From Pontibacillus yanchengensis Y32 (GTDB lineage Bacteria; Bacillota; Bacilli; Bacillales; BH030062), in the NCBI RefSeq assembly GCF_000770635.1, contig NZ_AVBF01000009.1, positions 1-64,000 of the forward strand: 64,000 nucleotides of DNA, read 5' to 3'. The translations under genes were made by a program, and so were the position numbers. Shown here piece after piece: positions 26,157 to 35,694 of this stretch; the stretch's first letter is position 1, and the number at the start of each line of letters is the position of its first letter. Below the pieces are notes generated by a model. It ran no database searches. It saw only the letters and a program-made list of their open reading frames with translations, and was not told the origin of the DNA.

Positions 26157-27449
26157 TTGTCTGTTTTATTAGCTGTATCAATTTTTATACTGACACTCGT
26201 ATTTGTTATCTGGCAGCCTAAAAATCTAGGGATTGGCTGGTCAGCCTGTACGGGTGCAATACTGGCATTAATTGCTGGTGTTGTTGATTTTCAAGACGTA
26301 GCTACCGTAACGGGAATTGTCTGGAATGCAACGCTCGCGTTTGTTGCTATTATTATTATTTCCTTGATTCTTGATGAAATTGGTTTTTTCGAATGGGCTG
26401 CCTTACATATGGCACGTCTATCAAATGGAAATGGCTTTAAAATGTTCATTTATATATCGTTGCTAGGAGCTGCTGTAGCTGCATTATTCGCAAATGATGG
26501 CGCAGCGTTAATCCTGACACCAATTGTACTCGCAATGGTTCGAGCATTGAACTTTAAGGAACGGATGATCTTTCCGTTTATTATGGCAAGTGGTTTTATA
26601 GCAGATACGACATCGTTACCACTTGTTGTGAGTAACCTCGTGAATATTGTATCAGCAGACTTCTTTGATATTGGTTTCATAGAGTATGCGTCACGTATGA
26701 TTATTCCGAATCTGTTTTCATTAGGGGCAAGTATTCTAGTACTCTATCTATATTTTAGAAAAGATATTCCAAGTGAGTATGATATGAATCAGGTCAAAAC
26801 ACCTGCTGACGCAATTAAAGATATAAAGATGTTCCACTTATCATGGTGGGTGTTAGGCGTTCTACTTATCGGATATTTCGCTAGTGAGTTTTTCGCGTTA
26901 CCAGTATCGATTATTGCCGGTGTTGTCGCAATTTTCTTCTTGCTAATGGCCCGCCGAAGTGCTGCTGTCGAAACAACAACCGTCGTAAAAGGGGCACCTT
27001 GGGCGATTGTATTTTTCTCCATTGGTATGTATGTCGTCGTGTATGGCTTACGAAATGTGGGTCTGACGGACGTACTAGCAAATGTTATTGAAGCAGCTGC
27101 GAATCAAGGGCTTTTCGTCGGAACCATTTCCATGGGCTTCATCGCTGCTATTCTTTCTTCTATTATGAATAACATGCCAACTGTGATGATTGATGCGCTA
27201 GCCATTGCTGATTCCAATACGAGTGGTGTGATGAGAGAAGGACTTATCTATGCCAACGTAATTGGAAGTGACCTAGGACCGAAGATTACACCGATTGGAT
27301 CACTAGCAACACTGTTATGGTTACACGTTTTATCTCAAAAGGGAGTCAAAATCTCCTGGGGATACTACTTTAAAATAGGAATCATCCTAACTGTACCAAC
27401 CTTACTCATTACACTAATAGGCCTGTATCTGACGCTATTATTAATATAA
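26157..27449 (+). CDS. arsB: ArsB-type arsenite efflux pump
   Basis: Integral membrane antiporter of the ArsB/NhaD superfamily that exports arsenite. The 430 residues form about 11-12 hydrophobic spans. ArsB-like motifs include [30 protein letters not shown] (near residues 115-133) and [13 protein letters not shown], followed by [23 protein letters not shown] start after AGGGGGAG. It lies between arsR and arsC in one operon. Confidence 0.93.
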   Translation: MSVLLAVSIFILTLVFVIWQPKNLGIGWSACTGAILALIAGVVDFQDVATVTGIVWNATLAFVAIIIISLILDEIGFFEWAALHMARLSNGNGFKMFIYISLLGAAVAALFANDGAALILTPIVLAMVRALNFKERMIFPFIMASGFIADTTSLPLVVSNLVNIVSADFFDIGFIEYASRMIIPNLFSLGASILVLYLYFRKDIPSEYDMNQVKTPADAIKDIKMFHLSWWVLGVLLIGYFASEFFALPVSIIAGVVAIFFLLMARRSAAVETTTVVKGAPWAIVFFSIGMYVVVYGLRNVGLTDVLANVIEAAANQGLFVGTISMGFIAAILSSIMNNMPTVMIDALAIADSNTSGVMREGLIYANVIGSDLGPKITPIGSLATLLWLHVLSQKGVKISWGYYFKIGIILTVPTLLITLIGLYLTLLLI

Positions 27450-27481
27450 TTTACAGAAACATAAAAGGAGCATGATACGTT

Positions 27482-27907
27482 ATGACAAATCAAAAACCAG
27501 TACTTTACTTTCTATGCACAGGAAACTCTTGTCGTAGTCAAATGGCGGAAGCATGGGGCAAACATTACCTAGGAGACAAATGGGATGTGAAGAGCGCAGG
27601 CATCGAAGCTCACGGATTAAACCCGAACGCAGTCAAAGCTATGAAAGAAGTCGACCTCGATATTACAGACCAAGAATCAGATATTATTGATCAAGAAATT
27701 CTAAATAACGCTGAATTTGTTGTTACCCTTTGCGGGGATGCGCGTGATAAATGCCCAATCACACCAACACATGTACGTAATGAACACTGGGGATTTGATG
27801 ACCCAGCTAAAGCAGAAGGAACAGACGAAGAAAAGTGGGCTGTTTTTCAGCGTGTTCGTGATGAGATTGGTGAACGTATCAAGACATTTGCTGAGACAGG
27901 GAAATAG
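27482..27907 (+). CDS. arsC: Arsenate reductase, thioredoxin-coupled
   Basis: Reduces arsenate to arsenite for export by ArsB. The 141 residues match the low-molecular-weight phosphatase-like ArsC: P-loop CTGNSCRS near residue 12, and the cysteine pair CGDARDKC (near residues 83-90) for the disulfide relay with thioredoxin. It ends with [11 protein letters not shown] terminator follows. Confidence 0.96.
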   Translation: MTNQKPVLYFLCTGNSCRSQMAEAWGKHYLGDKWDVKSAGIEAHGLNPNAVKAMKEVDLDITDQESDIIDQEILNNAEFVVTLCGDARDKCPITPTHVRNEHWGFDDPAKAEGTDEEKWAVFQRVRDEIGERIKTFAETGK

Positions 27908-27914
27908 GTGAATG

Positions 27915-27952
27915 GGGGAGTGCTCTTCTTGTTGAAGGGCACTCTTTTTTAT
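27915..27952 (+). terminator. ars operon terminator
   Basis: GAGTGCTCTTC pairs with GAAGGGCACTC and is followed by TTTTTT. Confidence 0.85.
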
Positions 27953-27954
27953 TA

Positions 27955-28820
27955 GAAAGGCTATGTTAAAGTTTGGTGTTGATTTTGGAATCAATTAATC
28001 TAAATAGTTTTATTCAAGATAAGAAGCATAATCTTGAAGACTTGGATTCGAGATAATTGGAGTGGTCCGATACGTAAGAAGAGTAGGGTTGGGGAGGAAA
28101 CAACTCGCTTTCCTGCGGGCGAGCTGGTAAGCCTACTCAGGCAAAACCCATGCCTTCCGGGGTCTTACCAACCTCTTTCTCCCGCGGGAGTCTCGCAGTT
28201 TCCTACCCAACCCTGCCAATATGATGTGATCGGACCCGCGCAAATATACATAGGAGATCTTCTTAAGGACATATATGCTCTTATTTTCAGTAAAAAACCT
28301 ATTTTGGAGAGGCTTGCGGACATATAGTATCTTATTTGTGAAAAAACACACTGCATTAAGGTGATTTAGGCCAAATAGCGAACTGAATGTCCGTTACGAA
28401 TGCAAAATAGCCTTCAAATCGAAGAATAAGAGACTATATGTCCGCGAGCATAGCATCGCTTTGTGTCCTAAACCATTCTTCGCTTCGTAAATACTACCAT
28501 TAAGAAAACGCCCCATTCTAACCTGGCTATGTTTCCGTTCATCTCAATAAAAGCAAAGGTGGCCGTGGAAAAAGGAGACTCCCGCCGGAGAAAGAGGTAG
28601 GCGAGACCCCGCAGAGCCCCGCTTTTGGGCTCGAGGAGGCTTGCCAGCTCGCCGGCAGGACGCGAGTTGTTCCACGGCCACCTTTATTCCATTTAAAGAA
28701 ACGGAAACATCTCTTATCCCCAACATATCTCGAATCCAAGTCTTCAACATAATGGTGCTATTATGGAGGAACATAAAACTATTTCATTATTATATCAATA
28801 CCAAACTTTAACACAGCCAT
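27955..28820. repeat. Composite dispersed repeat with inverted ends (copy 2 and inverted copy)
   Basis: The right part (28300-28820) repeats the window start (1-530). The left part (27955-28215) is a diverged copy in opposite orientation. Both ends share GAAGACTTGGATTCGAGATA (28036-28055) or its complement (28727-28746), and GTTAAAGTTTGGTGTTGAT or its complement near 28790-28812. Foldback cores lie at about 28085-28208 and 28556-28686. No transposase gene is present. The 990-base stretch after arsC holds nothing else. Confidence 0.75.
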
Positions 28821-28906
28821 TAGAAAAGAAGAAATTTGCGTATAATACCATGGTAATTTATGGTAGGGTAATAGGCTATATCTTTTAAACGTTAGGGGAG
28901 TATATC

Positions 28907-29461
28907 ATCACAACTAAAAGAGTAATTACCATTTTTATGGGGCTCCTGTTATTTCTAACTCCTTACTTCTTTGTTAAATACGCTCACTTTTACCCAAATG
29001 GTTACGATTATCAGCAGAAGAGCCTTCATCTTGAAATTTATAAACTCGATGAGAAAGGTGAGGTGGAAGAGACTTTTATAAAAGACAACCCTACACCCAC
29101 AGTTGTTGAAAAAGAGAGTGGAGAGAAGAATTATGTTCCACTCAGGGGATATATTTCAGATATAAAAGGCTGGTACGAAAATGTATCCTTAGCTTTAGGA
29201 TTGGTGCTAGTTGCTATTGTGTTGGCAGTTATTCCAAATAATTTTCTTAAACAGGTATTACGATTGTCACCCGATTTACATGAAGAAGTTAGGAATGATT
29301 TCCCTAGATTTTATAAATTCATTAGAAAAACAGGAGAGCCTACTTTTTATAAGGTGATCTTAATAGGAGTATCATCTTTTGCATTATATTGGGTTTGGAA
29401 TCAATATCCATTAGAGTATGTGGTTCAAGTAGATTTGTTTTTAAATACATTAAAGAAGTAA
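28907..29461 (+). CDS. Membrane protein of unknown function, about 175-185 aa
   Basis: The clear frame starts at ATG 28937 (MGLLLFLTPYFFVKYAHFYP), but no ribosome site precedes it. Instead TAGGGGAG (28893-28900) stands ideally before two in-frame ATC codons at 28904/28907, which would add ITTKRVITIF to complete a normal signal anchor. A rare ATC start, or a lost ATG, is possible. The rest is an extracytoplasmic loop with charged repeats, then two spans (VSLALGLVLVAIVLAVI, VILIGVSSFALYWVW). No family recognised. Confidence 0.6.
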   Translation: MTTKRVITIFMGLLLFLTPYFFVKYAHFYPNGYDYQQKSLHLEIYKLDEKGEVEETFIKDNPTPTVVEKESGEKNYVPLRGYISDIKGWYENVSLALGLVLVAIVLAVIPNNFLKQVLRLSPDLHEEVRNDFPRFYKFIRKTGEPTFYKVILIGVSSFALYWVWNQYPLEYVVQVDLFLNTLKK

Positions 29462-29462
29462 T

Positions 29463-29498
29463 GAAAAGGGCATTCTTCTAGGAAATGCTCTTTTTATT
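29463..29498 (+). terminator. Terminator
   Basis: AAAAGGGCATT pairs with AAATGCTCTTTT, followed by TATT. Confidence 0.75.
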
Positions 29499-29647
29499 GT
29501 GTAAAATATTGTTGCTGTTGAACGAGTGCATCTTCAAGGTGCTTTGAAAGGATTTGGTGAAGGAGAAGCATTGAAATTGTAATTTGTCATTCTACCTCCA
29601 GAAAAGATAAACTGTACTACAATACATAAAAAAAGAGAGGGATGAGC

Positions 29648-29971
29648 ATGCAAGCAATTGTTTTGTTTCTATTAGCGGGTATAGCAGAAATTGGGGGAGG
29701 CTATTTAATTTGGTTATGGCTTCGTGAAGGAGCTTCCTGGCAGTATGGCTTGGCAGGTGCAGTTATAATCGTTCTATATGGAATTATCCCTACTTTTCAA
29801 TCGTTTCCGGATTTTGGACGAGTGTACGCAGCTTACGGTGGAATATTTGTCATTCTATCATTATTGTGGGGATGGGGAATTGATCAGAAAACGCCAGACA
29901 TGTACGATTGGATAGGTGGATTGATTTGTATTATTGGAGTGAGCGTCATATTATGGGCTCCACGTACATGA
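29648..29971 (+). CDS. YnfA/UPF0060 family small multidrug-type membrane protein
   Basis: About 107 residues in four hydrophobic spans, matching the UPF0060 (YnfA) family related to small multidrug resistance transporters: [44 protein letters not shown] and [19 protein letters not shown] 29648 is preferred since GAGAGGGA overlaps the earlier ATG at 29642. It has its own terminator. The substrate is unknown. Confidence 0.9.
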   Translation: MQAIVLFLLAGIAEIGGGYLIWLWLREGASWQYGLAGAVIIVLYGIIPTFQSFPDFGRVYAAYGGIFVILSLLWGWGIDQKTPDMYDWIGGLICIIGVSVILWAPRT

Positions 29972-30000
29972 AAAAAACCCTGATGGAAGGGTTTTTTATC
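29970..30000. terminator. Bidirectional terminator
   Basis: AAAAAACCCT and AGGGTTTTTT around a short loop; it serves the YnfA-family gene and possibly the opposite ABC operon. Confidence 0.8.
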
Positions 30001-30072
30001 ACCAAGAAACTATAAATTGGTCGGCATGGTATAGGATACTAAGTATAAAGGTCGCGCCCTGAGCTTTTGTTC

Positions 30073-30849
30073 TTAAGAGGCTAATTCTTTCTTCTTAAAA
30101 ATAAACACCGATAACATAAGAAGTATGGCGCTTAGTAGGATGGTTAGAACTGTCGTGATCCACATATCTGTAGGCAATGTTCCGCTGTTCAAGAATGTTT
30201 GGATATATAAGTGAATTTGCGGCGGGAGCCATTCGAATTGACTTTTGAATATCCCATTGATGGAACTTAATACAATAACCGATGTTACAGATAAGAATCC
30301 TACTAGTCCAGGTACTCGGAATAGTGTATTTAAAAAGACGGATATGGTGATGACCAATACGTACCAGACGCTGTGAAATAGAAAGCCTGTCATGGCATGA
30401 GAGAATGGGAGATCTCCAAATAAGATATTAATATAATACCAGCTTGCTAGGAGGCCAAGAAACGAGCTAGTTAACACTAATAAAAGGGTGCTTGCCCATT
30501 TAGCGGTAATATAATTGGTGTAACGAACAGGTTTAACGAGTATTAATTCCGTTACGCCACTTTTTCGCTCACCAGAAATAAGTCCCATCGTCATAATCAA
30601 AATAAGTAACAATCCCATCAGATTATATTGAGAAATGCTACTCATAAATGCTTGTTCTGGTGTAGGCGTAGGGATGTTGATTTCTGCACCTTCAGGTAAA
30701 TCACCGAACTGCTCCAACAAGACAGGTGTATAATAGGAAGTAATTGGATCCATAATTGCCAGAAGTATAAATACAATCGGTACCCATACCCATTTTAAGC
30801 TTCGCCAATTTTCAAGTAGTTCTTTTTGAAAAATTGTCCACCATTGCAT
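30073..30849 (-). CDS. ABC-2 type transporter permease (YxlG/NosY-like)
   Basis: Membrane partner of the adjacent ATPase. The 258 residues contain about six spans. The family pattern GLISGERKSGVTELILVKPVRYTNYITAKW lies near residue 95, and KWVWVPIVFILLAIMDPITSYYTP near the N-terminus. The gene overlaps the ATPase gene by one base. With the PLDc_N protein it reproduces the yxlE-yxlF-yxlG block of B. subtilis, which lies in the sigma-Y operon; no sigY or yxlCD is seen here. Confidence 0.87.
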   Translation of the reverse strand: MQWWTIFQKELLENWRSLKWVWVPIVFILLAIMDPITSYYTPVLLEQFGDLPEGAEINIPTPTPEQAFMSSISQYNLMGLLLILIMTMGLISGERKSGVTELILVKPVRYTNYITAKWASTLLLVLTSSFLGLLASWYYINILFGDLPFSHAMTGFLFHSVWYVLVITISVFLNTLFRVPGLVGFLSVTSVIVLSSINGIFKSQFEWLPPQIHLYIQTFLNSGTLPTDMWITTVLTILLSAILLMLSVFIFKKKELAS

Positions 30850-31757
30850 TACTGCTTCACCACTTTCATAAATAAGTCTTCTAACGAGGTACGACTCACT
30901 TCAAAATGAGTAATAGGCCATTGACGTTCTACAGCTAATTGTAAAATCTCAGATCGAGCCTGGTCTGTGTTATGGGTGTTGATGGTTAAGTGTTTCCCCT
31001 CTTTAAGTACGCTTTCTACTGACTCAAGTGCTTCTATGTCTTCGGCATATATGTCACCATTTTGCGAGAAAGAGACTTTTAGTTTCGTAGCATCTTGAGT
31101 AAATTGTAGGTCGTCCAGCCTTCCAGATTCTACAATCTCACCATTATGCATAAGTAACAGTTCGTCACTCACTTCTTCCGCGTCACTTAAAATGTGTGTG
31201 GAAAAAAGGATAGTCGTTTCCTTTTTGATATCCTCTAACAAATTCAGTACTTCACGACGGCCAATTGGGTCTAAAGCTGAAACAGGTTCATCTAAGACAA
31301 GCAGCTTAGGCTGGTGAATCATCGCTTGAGCAATTCCGAGTCGTTGCTTCATCCCTCCTGAATACTTGCTTATACGCCGATTCTTGGCATCAGCTATACC
31401 AACTTTTTCGAGCAACACTTCAGCCCGATTACTCGCATCCTTTTTGGATAAATGGGCTAGTCTACCTACATAAACAAGAAACTCCTTACCAGTCATCCAG
31501 TAATGAAACACAGGGTGCTGAGGGAGATATCCAATTACTTCGCGAATATCCGAATGAGCAGGATGCCCTTCGAAAACAATAGATCCACTCGTCGGTTTCA
31601 TCAAACCTGCAAGCATGCGCAGTGTGGTCGTCTTCCCAGCACCATTCGGCCCAAGCAAGGATATACAATTTCCTTTCTCTAATTCAAAAGCGATATCATG
31701 AACTACATCTGTCTTATCAAAACGCTTCGTTAATCCAGAAACAGATACAAATGCCAT
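30849..31757 (-). CDS. ABC transporter ATP-binding protein (YxlF-like)
   Basis: About 302 residues from ATG 31757 (MAFVSVSGLTKRFDKTD), one base after the yxlE-like stop, with GGAGACC upstream. Walker A GPNGAGKTT, Q-loop LPQHPVFH, signature YSGGMKQRLG, Walker B LLVLDEPVSALD and the switch histidine in FSTHILSDAEEV are all present. The C-terminal regulatory region continues to VSRTSLEDLFMKVV. It energises the ABC-2 permease; exported substrate unknown. Confidence 0.92.
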   Translation of the reverse strand: MAFVSVSGLTKRFDKTDVVHDIAFELEKGNCISLLGPNGAGKTTTLRMLAGLMKPTSGSIVFEGHPAHSDIREVIGYLPQHPVFHYWMTGKEFLVYVGRLAHLSKKDASNRAEVLLEKVGIADAKNRRISKYSGGMKQRLGIAQAMIHQPKLLVLDEPVSALDPIGRREVLNLLEDIKKETTILFSTHILSDAEEVSDELLLMHNGEIVESGRLDDLQFTQDATKLKVSFSQNGDIYAEDIEALESVESVLKEGKHLTINTHNTDQARSEILQLAVERQWPITHFEVSRTSLEDLFMKVVKQ

Positions 31758-31758
31758 T

Positions 31759-31989
31759 TTAATGCGGTCTCCTTCCAATAATGAAGTACACTACAGGGCC
31801 TACTAGGTTAAATCCTAAAATAATAATAAGCCATAACCATTTCGGGCCATTTGTTTCAGTTCTCTTAACTAAGTCAACGATTGCCACAGTGAGTAGAATA
31901 AGCTCAAGAATCATCACGGGTATGATAATTTTCCAAGGAATCATGGCCGTTAACTCAGCTACTACATCGGGAATTTGTGCAATATCCAT
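31759..31989 (-). CDS. PLDc_N domain membrane protein (YxlE-like)
   Basis: 76 residues with two spans (KIIIPVMILELILLTVAIVDLV and WLWLIIILGFNLVGPVVYFIIG), the phospholipase_D-nuclease N-terminal (PLDc_N) pattern ending in GRRPH. The ATG follows AAGGAGGATTACAT. First gene of the three-gene ABC module; in B. subtilis YxlE acts as a negative regulator of sigma-Y. Confidence 0.85.
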   Translation of the reverse strand: MDIAQIPDVVAELTAMIPWKIIIPVMILELILLTVAIVDLVKRTETNGPKWLWLIIILGFNLVGPVVYFIIGRRPH

Positions 31990-32105
31990 ATGTAATCCTC
32001 CTTATAAATCCTTTCTATGTATATGACGATTGAAGTGGAATATGGTTCACACAAAATGAAATTTTTTCTAAAAATAGTTGAGATAGGGATTCGAGATTTT
32101 AGTAG

Positions 32106-32134
32106 TTGCAAGAAAAATAGCAAAACTGTATAAT
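32106..32134 (+). promoter_or_regulatory. Promoter of tRNA-Ala
   Basis: TTGCAA (32106-32111) and TATAAT (32129-32134) are separated by 17 bases, about 22 bases before the tRNA 5' end. Confidence 0.8.
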
Positions 32135-32155
32135 ATTCACATGACATTCTTATAC

Positions 32156-32228
32156 GGGGCATTAGCTCAGTTGGGAGAGCGCATCGCTGGCAGCGATGAG
32201 GTCATCGGTTCGAGCCCGATATGCTCCA
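32156..32228 (+). tRNA. tRNA-Ala (GGC)
   Basis: 73 nt. Acceptor GGGGCAT/ATGCTCC (one G-U), D-arm GCTC/GAGC, anticodon stem CATCG/CGATG with loop CTGGCAG (anticodon GGC), T-arm ATCGG/CCGAT with TTCGAGC, discriminator A. CCA is not encoded (ACTA follows). A phage-type integrase gene ends about 95 bases downstream, making its 3' end the likely attachment site. Confidence 0.95.
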
Positions 32229-32235
32229 CTACATG

Positions 32236-32268
32236 GAAACCCTTATCCGACAAGGGTTTCTTTTTTTA
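32236..32268 (+). terminator. tRNA-Ala terminator
   Basis: AAACCCTT/AAGGGTTT stem followed by CTTTTTTT. Confidence 0.85.
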
Positions 32269-32321
32269 TGGAGAATCGTATCATGGCTGAACAAAGGGGA
32301 TTTTGTTCACCGATGTTCACA

Positions 32322-33467
32322 TTATTGCTTAATCGTTGGATCGAAAAACTTCTGAACCGTTTCTTCTAGTTTTTGCGCTGCTTCTTCCTGGAGGTCAAAA
32401 GAAACATGCGAATAGGTCCTTAAAGTTATGCCAACATCATGATGCCCAAGACGCTCTGAGACCACTTTTGGGTTAACGCCATTTTTTAACAACCAGGTGG
32501 CGTGGGTGTGTCGAAGGGCATGTATGTTGATGCGGGGGACCTTCGCTTTCTCGATTAAAGCGTTGTATTCTCTTCTCAAATTATCTGGATTCTTGAATCC
32601 TCCAAAAAGGTTAGGGAATACGAGGTCTTGATCTGTATATCCTTCCCTCAATTCGGCTTTTTGTTCCTCTTGGTATTCTTTATGGCGTATTAACACTTCC
32701 ACAACGAAAGGGGAAATCGAAATCTGCCTTCTCGAGTTTACCGTCTTCGTTCTGGATAGTATATATCCTTCACTCTTTGTTACCGAAAGAGAACGGTTGA
32801 TGGAAATCTTCTTTTTATCCAAATCTACATCTGACCATTTCAGTCCCAGTAATTCTCCACGTCTCATTCCTGTAAATAGAGCCGTGGCATAAATCGCGTC
32901 TTTTTTTTCTATTCTTGCTGTTTTTAAAAAGGTCATAGCAGTTTGGTAATCCCATATGATGACCTCTTTATTAACTTGTTTAGGAATCGTTGCATCTTCA
33001 GCTGGATTCCTGTCCATATATCCCCATTTTACTGCTTGGGCAAGTGCCATACGTATGAAACAGTGAATTTCCTTTACTGTTTTCGGGGAAAGTCCTTCCT
33101 CAACTTTTTGCGCATAAAAGGTGTCCAACTCATAAGAAGTGATACTTCTTAGCTTATGGTTACGAAACTTAGGAAGGATGTGAAGATTCATCGTGTATTG
33201 GCGACCTTCCCAAGTACTAGTAGACACTTTCTTTTTATACATAGTCTCAAACCATTCTTCAAAGTAAGCTTCGAAGTAGACATCATCGACCTTATTAGTT
33301 TGTTTGTCATTTAATTTGTATAGATTCTCGTTCAGGTATCTTTCGGCTTCTCTTCTTGTATTGAAGCCACCTTTTGATTTTTGAATCCTTTTTCCCGTAT
33401 TTGATTCAATTCCAATATCATAGCGCACGGTAAAAGTTTTGCCTCTTTTTTTGATTGATCCTCTCAA
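32322..33467 (-). CDS. Phage/ICE-type tyrosine integrase
   Basis: Site-specific recombinase, about 381 residues. The TTG at 33467 is chosen because AAAGGTGAT lies 4 bases upstream and the product then begins RGSIKKRGKTFTVRYDIG, the N-terminal arm-binding domain of Firmicute integrases. The core-binding domain follows (WEGRQYTMNLHILPKF). The catalytic residues are R in TGMRRGELLGLKW, HALRHTHATWLL, GHHDVGITLRTYSH (Tyr near the C-terminus). Its position facing tRNA-Ala is classic for an integrated element; no phage structural or conjugation genes are in the window. Confidence 0.93.
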   Translation of the reverse strand: MRGSIKKRGKTFTVRYDIGIESNTGKRIQKSKGGFNTRREAERYLNENLYKLNDKQTNKVDDVYFEAYFEEWFETMYKKKVSTSTWEGRQYTMNLHILPKFRNHKLRSITSYELDTFYAQKVEEGLSPKTVKEIHCFIRMALAQAVKWGYMDRNPAEDATIPKQVNKEVIIWDYQTAMTFLKTARIEKKDAIYATALFTGMRRGELLGLKWSDVDLDKKKISINRSLSVTKSEGYILSRTKTVNSRRQISISPFVVEVLIRHKEYQEEQKAELREGYTDQDLVFPNLFGGFKNPDNLRREYNALIEKAKVPRINIHALRHTHATWLLKNGVNPKVVSERLGHHDVGITLRTYSHVSFDLQEEAAQKLEETVQKFFDPTIKQ

Positions 33468-33591
33468 TACTATCACCTTTCTTCTTTTGGTGAGCATGTG
33501 GTCTGTATCTATTATTGCCAAAAAAAGTAATGATATATCATAGGTGAAAAATGCAAGAGATATGGTTAGTGTTGGATTTATGGAGGATAAA

Positions 33592-33634
33592 AAAATGAAG
33601 CAGCTCCTTACGATAGAAAGGAGCTGCTTCATTT
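33592..33634 (-). terminator. Terminator of the recombinase trio
   Basis: On the minus strand ATGAAGCAGCTCCTT pairs with AAGGAGCTGCTTCAT around CTATCGT-type loop bases, followed by seven T. It ends transcription of the three recombinases before the integrase. Confidence 0.85.
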
Positions 33635-33644
33635 GCGAGGAGTA

Positions 33645-34616
33645 CTATATGTTTTTGATTTTGTTGAAGAATTCATCGTTTTCCTTAATTTCTATCCTCT
33701 TGTTTCGGATGTAATGAGGGTTAATGTAACCCATAGTAGCCTTGATGCTTTTGTGACCTAGGAGTTGCTGGATTATCAGGACGTTGGTGTCCTCATTAGC
33801 CAAGAGCGTGGCAAATGTATGGCGCGAAGAATGAATGTTTAAATTCGGCAATCCTGCCAAATCTAAATATTTCTTTAGTAAATTCTCTATCTGTTTTCTA
33901 GTCAGTCTACTGTTATCTTTATTCTGAAATAGATAATCCTGAGGTTTTCTCTTATGAATGGAACAAAAGGATTTGATGATATGTGAAAATCCATTTAATA
34001 GAACGACGGTACGATCACACTTATTCTTAGTATTCTTTAGGTGAAACAAACCAATATCAAAATTAATCTCATCCACTTTCAAATTGGTTATTTCGGAGAT
34101 GCGGCAACCTGTCGATAATAACATGGTAAATAAGAGTAAATCATTTTGAACGTCCTCGGAGTGGTCGATTATGGCATTGAGAAATTTTATAATGTCATGT
34201 TTGGTTAAGATATTCGTAATTTTCTTTTCCTCTTCATAATCTTTAAGATTGAATGTTAGGTTTTCCATTGGATTAGCGAAATCACGATTCCTTTCGAGAT
34301 AAAGGAAGAAACTACCTAACGCAGTGTAATGGTCCCGAAGAGGATAGTACCCATAGGGAACAAGGGAATAGAAGTAGTCATCCAAAATTTGAGAGTCTAT
34401 TGCTAAGTACGCGATATGGTTACCATCTGTATCCCTCAACAATGTGATTTTTTCAAGGTCAATGGTATCTTCCTCTTCCTCTACTAGTCGTGCTAGATAC
34501 GTATTGAAATACTTCAAGCGATAAGAATATTTTCTTTTCGTTTCATCTGCAATACGCACTGTTTTAAAATATAATGTGATTTCCTCATTAAGATTAATCA
34601 TCTTTTTCTCCGTCAT
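33645..34616 (-). CDS. Tyrosine recombinase, third of the trio
   Basis: 323 residues with a SAM-like core-binding N-terminal half and a catalytic half: R in STGCRISEITNLKV, NIHSSRHTFATLLANE, GHKSIKATMGYINP (nucleophile Tyr). XerC/D-like but with a distinct N-terminus. It overlaps the preceding recombinase by 23 bases, so the three are co-translated. Part of a recombinase-in-trio (RIT) or Tn554-like arrangement. Confidence 0.9.
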   Translation of the reverse strand: MTEKKMINLNEEITLYFKTVRIADETKRKYSYRLKYFNTYLARLVEEEEDTIDLEKITLLRDTDGNHIAYLAIDSQILDDYFYSLVPYGYYPLRDHYTALGSFFLYLERNRDFANPMENLTFNLKDYEEEKKITNILTKHDIIKFLNAIIDHSEDVQNDLLLFTMLLSTGCRISEITNLKVDEINFDIGLFHLKNTKNKCDRTVVLLNGFSHIIKSFCSIHKRKPQDYLFQNKDNSRLTRKQIENLLKKYLDLAGLPNLNIHSSRHTFATLLANEDTNVLIIQQLLGHKSIKATMGYINPHYIRNKRIEIKENDEFFNKIKNI

Positions 34617-35694
34617 TTATTATATGTTCTAAAAGTTTTTGGAATGGAAATGGATAATTCTTATTTATTTCTTTTTTTAGATCATCATTGAATAACTGAG
34701 TATAAACCATGGTTGTTTTTGGATCGGTGTGCCCAAGGATCAACGACAAATTATGAAGACTGATTCCGGAGCTCAAACATTTTACTGCAAAAGTATGCCT
34801 GAACGAATGGATTGATATATATGGTAAGTGTTCCAATTCCCTTCTTATATCTTCGATTATACGCCCAATGCTTCTTATTGAAATAGGTATTTGTCTTTCG
34901 TTCCCTTCATCCATAGAAAACAAATAACCATCAGAGTCAGGAGTCCAGTTCTCGAGCCCAGATTGATGAAGGTATTTCATTATCTCGGGTTTTATTTCAG
35001 GGAATATGGGGATATAACGGTCTTTATTTCCTTTCCCCAAGACATAAAGAAGATCATTTTCTATATCGAAATCTTTCACCTTAACATTGGCAACTTCACT
35101 TAATCTGCATCCTGTACCCAATAAGAAAACCAATATTGCCCTGGCACGGTAGCCCTTATGCAACTCTTTCGCAGCTATAAGAATTTCTTTAATATTTTCG
35201 TCCTTTATATATCGAGGGAGTAACTCTGATTTTTGCAGTTCAAACCTATACTTTAGGTTTTTATTTGTATAGTCCATTTCATATGCAAAACTCAATAACT
35301 TTCTCATGATAGAGTAATACTTGTTAACCGTTCGTACTGATAGCTTCTCATCCTTCTTAGGTTTGCTTTTGCTTAATAGTTCTATTATCAAGACTTCGGT
35401 GAGCTCATTTATTTTCATGTCTGGATTCTTTTCTTTGATAAGTATTGTTAGTCTATCAAGAAAGTTTTTGTATGTTTTCCAAGTTTCCTTGGATCGTTTA
35501 TTGTTCTTTACCAGCTCTTGTTGATTTTTTTTGAATTGTGGAATGATATCTAATGCAAGTGGAGAACTAGGTATATCTCCCTTTATTGAGCTGGTATATT
35601 TAGAGTTTATGAGAGAAACCAAGGCATGTTTTTGGATTCCTAACTCTTTACAAACCTGGTTGATATTGAAATTAATCTTCTTATCAATGGTCAT
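34594..35694 (-). CDS. Tyrosine recombinase, second of the trio
   Basis: About 366 residues; ATG 35694 is preferred because AAGGAG of the earlier ATG codon context is its ribosome site. The N-terminal region carries an HTH-like segment (NINQVCKELGIQKHALVSLI, residues 9-28) absent from ordinary XerCD. Catalytic motifs: GTGCRLSEVANVKV, ISIHSFRHTFAVKC, GHTDPKTTMVYTQL. Overlaps both neighbours on the same strand. Confidence 0.9.
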   Translation of the reverse strand: MTIDKKINFNINQVCKELGIQKHALVSLINSKYTSSIKGDIPSSPLALDIIPQFKKNQQELVKNNKRSKETWKTYKNFLDRLTILIKEKNPDMKINELTEVLIIELLSKSKPKKDEKLSVRTVNKYYSIMRKLLSFAYEMDYTNKNLKYRFELQKSELLPRYIKDENIKEILIAAKELHKGYRARAILVFLLGTGCRLSEVANVKVKDFDIENDLLYVLGKGNKDRYIPIFPEIKPEIMKYLHQSGLENWTPDSDGYLFSMDEGNERQIPISIRSIGRIIEDIRRELEHLPYISIHSFRHTFAVKCLSSGISLHNLSLILGHTDPKTTMVYTQLFNDDLKKEINKNYPFPFQKLLEHIINDGEKDD

